A stretch of DNA of 64,000 bases from TMP-86 sp044226865 (lineage in GTDB: Bacteria; Pseudomonadota; Gammaproteobacteria; Steroidobacterales; Steroidobacteraceae), in NCBI GenBank assembly GCA_044226865.1, contig JBGAGE010000009.1, forward strand, positions 157,747-221,746. The letters run 5' to 3'. The first letter of the stretch is position 1. Every line of letters begins with the position of its first letter. Below, in pieces: positions 24,458 to 31,727 of this stretch. The position numbers and the translations under genes were made by a program. The notes below the pieces were generated by a model. It was not told where the DNA came from, did no database searches, and worked only from the letters and a program-made list of their open reading frames with translations.

Positions 24458-25954
24458 ATGGCGAGCTCACGTGGCCCAGATCAATCGGAAGATCGCCGCA
24501 GCAATGGAACACGGACGCGACGGGCGTTTCTTGCCGGGGCGGCGGCTGGAGGGTTGATCGCACTCGCGGGCAGACACGGTTTCGACAGCCTCTCCGAAGG
24601 CGGCTCTCTGAAGGCCCGTGGGTATTCCCGGGCACGCCCGGTGCAAACCGATACGGGATCGCTTCCGGCCAGCGTGGATGTGGCCATCATCGGCGGCGGC
24701 TTTGCGGGCATATGCTCGGCCTTGTCACTGGCGGAGCGCGGGCTCTCGGTGGTCGTGTTCGAGAAAGGATTGGTGGCGGGCGAGGCCTCGGGCCGGTCCG
24801 CAGGAATGATCGAGGCCTTGCAGGTCGGCGGTTCTCAGTTGGGGCTGATCGAATATTCCAAAGGCTGCTGGCGACGGCTCAGTGAGCGGATCGGTGCGGA
24901 TTCCAGCTTTCTGCAGAACGGCAACGCCAATGTTTTTTATGATCAGGCGGACTTGGAGGATGCTCGCGCGTGGCTCGACAGCGTGAAAGGAATGCCCACG
25001 GGCGGCGCCCGTCTGTTGAGCGCCGTTGAGGCGGCACGGTTGGTCCCTGGGTCCCGGAGACCACCGATCGGGGGTATTCAGTCGATCGAGGACGCAAGCG
25101 CGGAGCCGGCACTCGCGGTACCTGCGATCACGGAGGGTGCCCGCAGGAAAGGGGCCAAAGTGTTTCAAAACTGCGCCGTGCGGGGAATCGAGACGTCGGC
25201 GGGGCGCATCTCGGGCGTTGTGACCGAAAGAGGCGCCGTCAAGGCAACTCGTGTCGTGCTCGCGGGCGGTGTTTGGTCGCCTGTTCTGGCGCGGCGCCTG
25301 GGGCTTGATCTGCCGCTGGCGCAAGGCTGGGTCAGCATGGCAAGCACTCCGCCGTTCGCACAGGGACCCGAGCCGGGCATCGTTTCCCTGATCGGACCGA
25401 ATGTGGGTTGGCGTAAGCAGACGGATGGTGGCTATGCCATTTGGCAGTTCGCCGCCATCAGTCCCATCCTGCCAGATGCGGTCAGTCATTTGCGGGCGTT
25501 CTGGCCGCTGCTGCGCGCCCAGGCCTCGATCGTGAAGCTACGTGTTTCGCCCGACTCCTTCATGCAATGGTTGTCATTCCGCAAAGAAGTTCCTCTCGAT
25601 CGACCGGGCATCTTCGAGCAGGTGCGAATCTATGAGCCCGAATTGCGCGGGCGCGAGATCGATGCCGGAATTGCGAGGCTTCAGGATGCAGTGCCCGCGT
25701 TCGTGAATGCGTCCATCAGGGAGCGATGGACCGGAGCCATGTCGATGACGCCCGATACGAAGCCGGTCCTGTCCGAGGTGAGCAGCATACCCGGCTTGAT
25801 CGTTGCTACCGGCTTCTATCACGGTCTGACGATGGGGCCTGCCGCAGGGGAAATCGTGGCGGATTTGATCACCGGCAAGAAGCCGGCACTGAACATCGCA
25901 CAGTTTCGGTACGAACGGTTGATCGATGGCAGTGCGTTGAGCTTCATCGATTGA
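24458..25954 (+). CDS. Tat-exported FAD oxidoreductase, DAO family (D-amino-acid dehydrogenase/glycine oxidase-like)
   Basis: A 498-residue flavoprotein. The N terminus carries RRAFLA (21-26) followed by an Ala/Gly-rich stretch, a likely twin-arginine signal. FAD-binding begins at about residue 73 with 'VAIIGGGFAGICSALSLAER' and 'VVVFEKGLVAGEASGRSAG'; the C-terminal block 'RERWTGAMSMTPDTKPVLSE' and 'GLIVATGFYHGLTMGPAAGE' is typical of DAO-family oxidases acting on C-N bonds of amino acids or secondary amines. It lies 107 bp after the cytochrome c gene on the same strand. Periplasmic oxidation of an amine or N-methyl compound alongside the amine dehydrogenase is a reasonable inference; the substrate is unknown. 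Confidence 0.85.
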   Translation: MASSRGPDQSEDRRSNGTRTRRAFLAGAAAGGLIALAGRHGFDSLSEGGSLKARGYSRARPVQTDTGSLPASVDVAIIGGGFAGICSALSLAERGLSVVVFEKGLVAGEASGRSAGMIEALQVGGSQLGLIEYSKGCWRRLSERIGADSSFLQNGNANVFYDQADLEDARAWLDSVKGMPTGGARLLSAVEAARLVPGSRRPPIGGIQSIEDASAEPALAVPAITEGARRKGAKVFQNCAVRGIETSAGRISGVVTERGAVKATRVVLAGGVWSPVLARRLGLDLPLAQGWVSMASTPPFAQGPEPGIVSLIGPNVGWRKQTDGGYAIWQFAAISPILPDAVSHLRAFWPLLRAQASIVKLRVSPDSFMQWLSFRKEVPLDRPGIFEQVRIYEPELRGREIDAGIARLQDAVPAFVNASIRERWTGAMSMTPDTKPVLSEVSSIPGLIVATGFYHGLTMGPAAGEIVADLITGKKPALNIAQFRYERLIDGSALSFID

Positions 25955-25997
25955 TAGTCGCGGCTACCGCGCTCGAACTCCAGGAAATCGACAGACC

Positions 25998-26621
25998 ATG
26001 CAGATGAATCCGGAACTCATCGCTGCCGCCGTCCGGTTCGATACCGCCACGTTGCATGAGGCGGCGGGCAAGATCGGTGCATTGCCGTGGTCCATCAAGC
26101 CGGTGGCGCCATCCTTTCGGATATGCGGGTCCGCGCTGCCGGTGCTTTCGCCTGGGGGCGACAATCTCTGGTTGCATCGCGCCATCTACGCGGCTTCGCC
26201 GCGCGATGTACTGGTGGTGTCGGTGAACGATGCCTATTCACATGGCTATTGGGGGGAGATCATGTCGACCGCAGCCCAAGTCCGTGGGCTCGCGGGACTG
26301 GTGATCGACGGGTGCGTTCGCGACAGCGTGCTGCTCGCCGAAATAGGCTTTCCCGTATTCTCCCGCGGGCTCTGCATTCGGGGTACCGGCAAGGATTTCT
26401 CCGCGCACGGCACGATCGGTGCACCCATCACCATCGGCGATGTCACGGTCGGCTCGGGAGACTTGGTGGTCGGCGACGCGGATGGCGTTGTGGTCTTACC
26501 GAGCGCGCGGATTGAGCAGATTCTGGCGGCGGCGGCCGAACGGGAGCGAACGGAGAAGCAGATCCTGGAGCGCTTGAGGCGGGGTGAGACGACGCTTGAG
26601 ATTTATGGCTGGAATCGCTGA
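25998..26621 (+). CDS. RraA-like protein, third copy
   Basis: A 207-residue RraA-family protein with the signature 'VRGLAGLVIDGCVRDSVLL' (G-x-V-x-DG-x-x-RD) and 'GDLVVGDADGVVVLP'. Start ATG 25998 is 43 bp after the DAO gene, and its 3' end overlaps the quinohaemoprotein gene. It has no signal peptide, so it is cytoplasmic, in contrast to its exported neighbours; it probably processes a keto acid produced downstream of amine or alcohol oxidation. It is not closer in sequence to the copy at 9195 than family members usually are, so independent recruitment is as likely as duplication. Confidence 0.87.
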   Translation: MQMNPELIAAAVRFDTATLHEAAGKIGALPWSIKPVAPSFRICGSALPVLSPGGDNLWLHRAIYAASPRDVLVVSVNDAYSHGYWGEIMSTAAQVRGLAGLVIDGCVRDSVLLAEIGFPVFSRGLCIRGTGKDFSAHGTIGAPITIGDVTVGSGDLVVGDADGVVVLPSARIEQILAAAAERERTEKQILERLRRGETTLEIYGWNR

Positions 26622-28680
26622 ACGTCGTTGGACCGCCGGCGTGCTGTTTTCGGCGCTCTTGTTGGGCTCGGTCATCGGAGTCCGGGCGGAACCGCGAGAT
26701 GCCGATCATTGGTCCAGCTACGGACGGGATTTCACCGAGACTCATTTCACACCGCTCGACGACATCAATGCAGCCACCGTTGGCCAGTTGGGTCTCAGTT
26801 GGTATTTGGATCTTGATACGGGCCAACGTAACGATTCGCAGCCTCTGGAGGCTGACGGCACCGTATTTGTAACCACTGGTCAAAGTGTCGTCACCGCCAT
26901 CGATGCCGTGACGGGCCGCCTTCTCTGGCAATTCGATCCAGCGGCGGGTGTCGTATCCGGCATCAAGTTGCGCTCGTCGTGGGGTGCGCGGGGGCTCGCA
27001 TACCTCGATGGCCGTGTTTTCATCGGCACCACTGACGGCCGCTTGATCAGCCTGGATGCGAGGACGGGGAAGCGCCTTTGGAGTGTGGACACCCTGGACA
27101 AGACGGACGATACGTCGATCACGGGTGCCCCCAGGGCTTTCAACGGCAAGGTGGTGGTGGGATTCAGTGGCGGTGATCGGGCGGGAACCCGCGGCGCCAT
27201 CAGTTGCTTCGATGCGAAGACCGGGCGTCGGCTGTGGCGCTTCCACACGGTTCCAGGCGATCCTGCACGGAGATTTGAGAACGATGCCATGCGCAGGGCC
27301 AGCCGAACGTGGTCCGGACGATTTTGGGAAACCGGTGGAGGCGGAGCGGTCTGGAATGCCATCACGTATGACCGGGAACTGAACCGTGTCTACATCGGAA
27401 CCGGAAATGCGAACCCTTGGAACGTTCACGTCCGCGAGCCGAAGGGCCTGGATAATCTCTTCACCGCCTCGGTGGTGGCGCTGGACGCGGATTCTGGCGC
27501 TTACGTGTGGCATTACCAGGAGAACCCCGCGGACGCGTGGGACTATGACGCCACCGCCGATATTGAACTGGCCACCCTCGAGGTGGCCGGACATAGGCGG
27601 CGTGTATTGATGCATGCCTCCAAGAACGGCTTTTTTTATGTGATCGACCGTGACACGGGAAAGCTGGTGTCGGCGGATCCGTTTGGCAAGGTGACTTGGG
27701 CCAAACGAATCAATCTGAAAACGGGCCGGCCGGAAGAGGAGCCCGTAGCCCGCTATCGAGATCGACCCGTCATCATCTGGCCGGGAAATATGGGCATGCA
27801 CAACTGGCAGGCCATGTCCTTCAGTCCGCGTGATGGATTGGCATTCATTCCTGCGCTCAATCGCGCCGCAAATTTCGATGCGACCGGAATTGATCCCGCC
27901 ACTTGGACGCCGGTGAAGCACACATGGACCAGTGCGTTGGGTGATACGGAAAGTGGCGTTGCAGAGAGTGAATTCAGTAGTTCCCTGGTGGCTTGGGACC
28001 CGGTCGGAAAAAGGGAAATCTGGCGAGCGCCAACGACCGGCAGCTGGGGTGGCGGTACCATGGCGACGGCGGGTGGTTTGGTGTTTCAGGGCCAGATGGA
28101 CGGGACATTCGTCGCTTACGATGCTCGATCCGGTGTTTCTCTGTGGACCTACCGTGCGGGGTCCGCCGTCCTTGGGGCGCCGATCAGCTACCGTGTCCAG
28201 GGTAAGCAATACATCAGCGTGCTATCGGGGCCTCCCAGCGAATCCGCGGCGTATGGAGCGGACGCCGTGCAATTCGGATGGAGTTACCGGGAAAGCCCGC
28301 GTCGGGTGCTGACGTTCACCTTAGGTGGTAAGCGAAGTCTTCCCGCAGGCAAGGAACCCGCGATCGGCGGGCCCAGCGCGTCGGCAACCCCGGTCGATCA
28401 CGAGAAGATCGAGGCGGGTGGATCCCTGTTCGGAGAGCATTGCGCCATCTGTCACGGCCGCGATGCCGTGTCCGGCGGTGCGGCACCGGAGTTGCGCGCC
28501 TCAGCCATCGTGCGGTCATCCTCAGCATTCCAATCCGTGGTTCGCGGAGGCGGGCTGACGCGGCGCGGCATGCCCGCTTTCGGTGAATTTTCAGACAACC
28601 AGCTGGAGTCCGTGCGCAGCTACATTCTCGCCCGCAGCGCCGGCCTGAGCTTGCCGGGAGCGCAGTCTAAAAGTCCTTGA
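26584..28680 (+). CDS. PQQ-dependent quinohaemoprotein alcohol dehydrogenase
   Basis: A 698-residue periplasmic enzyme: signal peptide (residues 15-36), an eight-bladed PQQ propeller ('HWSSYGRDFTETHFTPLDDI' at the start; tryptophan-docking repeats 'TGRLLWQF', 'TGKRLWSVDT', 'TGRRLWRF'), the catalytic Asp in 'ADAWDYDATAD', and a C-terminal cytochrome c domain with CAICH at 620-624. Homologous in layout to type II quinohaemoprotein alcohol dehydrogenases. Unusually, the vicinal Cys-Cys that forms the ring over PQQ in these enzymes is absent; the matching segment reads 'IKLRSSWGARGLAY'. GTG 26584 has GAGG four bases upstream; ATG 26605 is an alternative. It overlaps the RraA-like gene and could oxidise alcohols or aldehydes made by the amine dehydrogenase. 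Confidence 0.9.
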   Translation: MRRRLRFMAGIAERRWTAGVLFSALLLGSVIGVRAEPRDADHWSSYGRDFTETHFTPLDDINAATVGQLGLSWYLDLDTGQRNDSQPLEADGTVFVTTGQSVVTAIDAVTGRLLWQFDPAAGVVSGIKLRSSWGARGLAYLDGRVFIGTTDGRLISLDARTGKRLWSVDTLDKTDDTSITGAPRAFNGKVVVGFSGGDRAGTRGAISCFDAKTGRRLWRFHTVPGDPARRFENDAMRRASRTWSGRFWETGGGGAVWNAITYDRELNRVYIGTGNANPWNVHVREPKGLDNLFTASVVALDADSGAYVWHYQENPADAWDYDATADIELATLEVAGHRRRVLMHASKNGFFYVIDRDTGKLVSADPFGKVTWAKRINLKTGRPEEEPVARYRDRPVIIWPGNMGMHNWQAMSFSPRDGLAFIPALNRAANFDATGIDPATWTPVKHTWTSALGDTESGVAESEFSSSLVAWDPVGKREIWRAPTTGSWGGGTMATAGGLVFQGQMDGTFVAYDARSGVSLWTYRAGSAVLGAPISYRVQGKQYISVLSGPPSESAAYGADAVQFGWSYRESPRRVLTFTLGGKRSLPAGKEPAIGGPSASATPVDHEKIEAGGSLFGEHCAICHGRDAVSGGAAPELRASAIVRSSSAFQSVVRGGGLTRRGMPAFGEFSDNQLESVRSYILARSAGLSLPGAQSKSP

Positions 28681-28757
28681 ATTCGAGAAAGCCGCTATGC
28701 AGCGAGGCGTTCCCACCGAGTAGCAGCGTGAAGGAAATGCGACCCTTCGGCCGGGAT

Positions 28758-30134
28758 CTACGTGCGGCTATGGGTCTCTGAGCGGCCATGGCCGGCCTGG
28801 GTCAGCGCGGCATGCAGAAGCCCCCGTCCGAAGTAAAGGATCGGACAAACCAGTGCACCGATCGCAAGGATCGCGATGGCCGTTGCCCATCCTACCCCGC
28901 GATTCGTGGCTGATTGTGCTTGGTTGATCAGGGGAGGAAGAATCGTTCCGATGCCGGGGCCGATCAGCGACAGCACCAGCATGTAGACGGCAGCGAAGCG
29001 GCCTCGCATGCTCGGAGGCGCCAGCAACTGGATCAGGGTTCCTTGCGCGGCCGCAAATGCATTGAACACGAATAACCCGATGGCCAGGAGTGGAATGGCG
29101 ACGGTCGGATCATGGGCGAGAAGCCCGGCCGCCAGCAAGGGCACGCCGATCACCGTACTGATCAGGGGAACGAGCATGTGCGGAGCGCGCACGCCGGCGC
29201 GCAAGGCGCGATCCATGGCAATGCCTCCGGTGAGGATACCGAGAATGGGGCAAATCAGGTTCAGGCTGCCGAGTACATAGCCAATATGATCCGAACTCCA
29301 CCCAAACGCCGTCTCAAAATGATGAGGAATCCACGCCAGATAGGCGTTGGAGATGGTCAACAGCAACGGAAATGCGATGAATAGACACAATACCAGCGGA
29401 AACCTGTCACGCAGGAACCGGACGAATTCGTTCAAGGTGGCCGGAGGCGCGGGCTGCTGGGCAAGGGTTGCGGAGGACGAAACGCGCCTGTCAGGCACGA
29501 GAAAGCTCAGCAGTGAGAGCACCATGCCAAGCGCGCCAAACGTGAGAAACACCGACTTCCAGGCCGGGAGCCCAGCGATGATGCCGTGATCCGTAAAGGC
29601 CCGTAGTAGGCCGCCCCCGACGATGAGGGCAGCCCCGACGCCGACGGTGGCCCCCGAACTGAACACGGCTGTTGCCGTACCGATACGGTCTTTCGGGAAC
29701 AGATTGGAAATCAGCGACAGGGCGGTGGGCGTCAGCACCGCCTCACCGAGGCCCACAACGGCCCGAGCCGCCACCAATTGCTCATACGAATGGGACAAAC
29801 CGCAGGCAACCGTCCCGCACGACCAAACAAACACGCCAGCCAAAAGCACACGCTGACGCCGCAAGTGATCCACGGCCCAGCCAAGCGGCAGCGCAGCGAG
29901 GCTGTAGGTGGTGGCGAACGCAAAGCCTTGGATCAAGCCCATTTGTACCTGCGTGATGCCAAGATCGCTCATGATGGGCCGAACCATCAGGGAGATCACG
30001 CCACGATCCATGAAGGCAATCACGTAGAAGAGCCATAAGATGCCAACGGCAGACCAGGCGCGGGACTGCCCGACACCGACGTGCTCTTCGGGTAAGTGAA
30101 TCGTCTGACCCGCAGCCGATGCCGAAGCATTCAT
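28758..30134 (-). CDS. MFS transporter (spinster/hexuronate-like)
   Basis: A 458-residue major facilitator with twelve predicted helices. The loop-2 signature is present ('LGWAVDHLRRQRVLL') and 'FMDRGVISLMVRPIMSDLGI' after helix 1 is typical of spinster-like and sugar-acid/aromatic-acid transporters. ATG 30134 is taken over the adjacent TTG 30137. It faces the quinohaemoprotein gene (convergent, 77 bp apart) and stands alone on its strand, with a 171-bp upstream space that should hold its promoter. A role in importing the acid or amine substrates of the region is likely but the substrate is not readable. Confidence 0.87.
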   Translation of the reverse strand: MNASASAAGQTIHLPEEHVGVGQSRAWSAVGILWLFYVIAFMDRGVISLMVRPIMSDLGITQVQMGLIQGFAFATTYSLAALPLGWAVDHLRRQRVLLAGVFVWSCGTVACGLSHSYEQLVAARAVVGLGEAVLTPTALSLISNLFPKDRIGTATAVFSSGATVGVGAALIVGGGLLRAFTDHGIIAGLPAWKSVFLTFGALGMVLSLLSFLVPDRRVSSSATLAQQPAPPATLNEFVRFLRDRFPLVLCLFIAFPLLLTISNAYLAWIPHHFETAFGWSSDHIGYVLGSLNLICPILGILTGGIAMDRALRAGVRAPHMLVPLISTVIGVPLLAAGLLAHDPTVAIPLLAIGLFVFNAFAAAQGTLIQLLAPPSMRGRFAAVYMLVLSLIGPGIGTILPPLINQAQSATNRGVGWATAIAILAIGALVCPILYFGRGLLHAALTQAGHGRSETHSRT

Positions 30135-30305
30135 CAATGAAGATCCCCTGGAAGGAAAGGACAGGTCAAATAGCCGCGGGCGCCGGGGATACTATCCGAC
30201 GGGCCTATCGAATCGGTCAGACTGTATCGCTATAGGAGTTATCACTGAATGCTATATCCATTGCAGGGGCCGGCGTTGAATCCGTCGCCGCCTTCGTCGG
30301 CGTGC

Positions 30306-30890
30306 TCACCCAATCGCGGAATAGCGAAACCCGCGATGCCTGGAGCTGCGGCTGCTTCGGTGTCGTATCAAAAGGCCCTGGTTGAGTAGATTCTGGATGC
30401 GCTTGCTGGCGGTTGCGAGCTTGAGTCCTGTGACACTGCTGGCATATTCCCTGACATTGAAGCATTCCCTCGTCAAGGCAAACTCAAAAGTCTCCCGGTG
30501 GCACTCGGAAGGTTCCGTTCCTGCCAAGCGCAGGTAATCGCCTTCGCGGACGGCGATTGGCGCGCCGCCTTCGGACGCGGCCGCGTCCAGCACATCAATC
30601 AGCGTGGAATTCGATATGCCGGTCACGGTAAAGCCCCGCCGGCCCTTGAATCGCTGAGCCAGACGTACGATTGATGCGCGGGCAAAAGCGGCGTCCATCT
30701 GGTGTACCCCCAGAAGTGAAATCTCAAAATGGGTGCAGTAGGGAGCTTCCACCACCCAGCGCACGAGTCCTGCAAACGCTACACCTCCGACGTCCTCTCC
30801 CACGGCCAAGGCAGTGCGAATCAACGCGGTGATGCGGGTTTCAGCGCGATTTGGCCGTCCCACCGTCGAGCGTTCGTCAAGGCTCTTCAT
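30306..30890 (-). CDS. Winged-HTH protein with STAS-like (DUF4325-type) middle region
   Basis: A 194-residue protein I recognise only in part. Residues 30-105 look like a STAS/DUF4325-like alpha-beta unit ('EISLLGVHQMDAAFARASIV', 'FTVTGISNSTLIDVLDAAAS'); residues 130-190 look like a winged helix-turn-helix ('REYASSVTGLKLATASKRIQ', 'LLIRHRSSRSSRHRGFRYS'), the last part very Arg rich and suitable for DNA binding. It overlaps the GlcG/HbpS-like gene by ATGA, so the two are coupled. The pair is divergent from the TonB receptor, so a regulatory role on that receptor is a reasonable guess. No family name can be given with confidence. Confidence 0.65.
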   Translation of the reverse strand: MKSLDERSTVGRPNRAETRITALIRTALAVGEDVGGVAFAGLVRWVVEAPYCTHFEISLLGVHQMDAAFARASIVRLAQRFKGRRGFTVTGISNSTLIDVLDAAASEGGAPIAVREGDYLRLAGTEPSECHRETFEFALTRECFNVREYASSVTGLKLATASKRIQNLLNQGLLIRHRSSRSSRHRGFRYSAIG

Positions 30891-31327
30891 TCTGCCAAAG
30901 CGACCCTGTTCCGGTCATGCAGTGCCGCATGCAGTGCATCGACGCCCGCACTGGCGATGATCGCATCTTCGTGCGATTGAACGCCCGACACGCCTATGCT
31001 GCCAACCAGTTGACCCTGGTGCATGAGAGGAAGGCCGCCCTCAATGGGTGTGGCGCCCGGCAAGGCCAGCATGTTCGTTCGCCCCTCCACCACTCGATCC
31101 TGCAATGCCTTGGTTGGACGACGAAACAGCAGTGCGGTGCGTGCCTTTTCCTGCGCGACGATAACCGAGCCCAGCTGCGCATCGTCGGCGCGTTCCAAAT
31201 AGAGCAAATGGCCGCCGGAATCCAAAATGGCGATGACCACCGGCCAAGCTTGCGACGCGGCCTTCTCAGCCGCGGCCGCCGCAATCAGTTTTGCCTCGCC
31301 CAGTGTGATCGTTTCGAGCATGCGCAT
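30887..31327 (-). CDS. GlcG/HbpS-family (DUF336) protein
   Basis: A 146-residue GlcG/HbpS-like protein: 'MLETITLGEAKLIAAAAAEK', 'VVIAILDSGGHLLYLERADD', 'GGLPLMHQGQLVGSIGVSGV' and 'EDAIIASAGVDAL' are the four conserved blocks, and the length is standard. The fold is PAS-like; HbpS binds haem, while GlcG-like proteins of catabolic operons have no settled function. ATG 31327 follows GGAG by seven bases. It is first in a two-gene unit with the winged-HTH protein, opposite to the TonB receptor. A sensor or small-ligand-binding role that feeds the wHTH partner is inference. Confidence 0.88.
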   Translation of the reverse strand: MRMLETITLGEAKLIAAAAAEKAASQAWPVVIAILDSGGHLLYLERADDAQLGSVIVAQEKARTALLFRRPTKALQDRVVEGRTNMLALPGATPIEGGLPLMHQGQLVGSIGVSGVQSHEDAIIASAGVDALHAALHDRNRVALAE

Positions 31328-31727
31328 CGGGTATCTCCGCTAGAAAAATCGTGCCTAGTTAGCCGCGGACACGGCGGAAGATTTTCAGCTATTTCGTCGA
31401 GTCCGGCCATCACGAGTTTGCATAGGTGCCAGTCGAAATCCCTCTTTCGCTGGCCTCTGCGGTGTAAGGAATTCTCGATACGATGAGGATCATTCCTGTG
31501 GTTTGCTCCGCTACACGACGGGCATCCCCGATTCAGATTCCATATGTCAGCTAGAACGAATCTGTCTTTCTAAACGTGCGGCAGGGGAGTTAACTCGCTG
31601 GGTGTGGGCGAGCAGATGCGGATCTGCCTGCACCCTGCGGGGAATGGCAGTACATCCTGAAACCACACGCCGGGCGATCGCCGGTGGATGACCAACAGTT
31701 TTTGTAGAATGATTCAAAGGGGGCGGG
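31328..31727. promoter_or_regulatory. Divergent region between the GlcG-like operon and the TonB receptor
   Basis: 400 bp without a gene. It contains a perfect dyad, GCAGAT-GCGG-ATCTGC, at 31612-31627, 100 bp before the receptor start, that could be an operator; several TTTCT/TTTTTG patches could hold promoters, but none is convincing. GGGGGCGGG precedes the receptor start codon. Confidence 0.4.

Noticed and set aside
26443..28209. Long open frame (588 codons) on the minus strand opposite the quinohaemoprotein gene
   Set aside because: It is a codon-bias shadow of the PQQ enzyme; the product is Arg/His/Pro rich without any domain.
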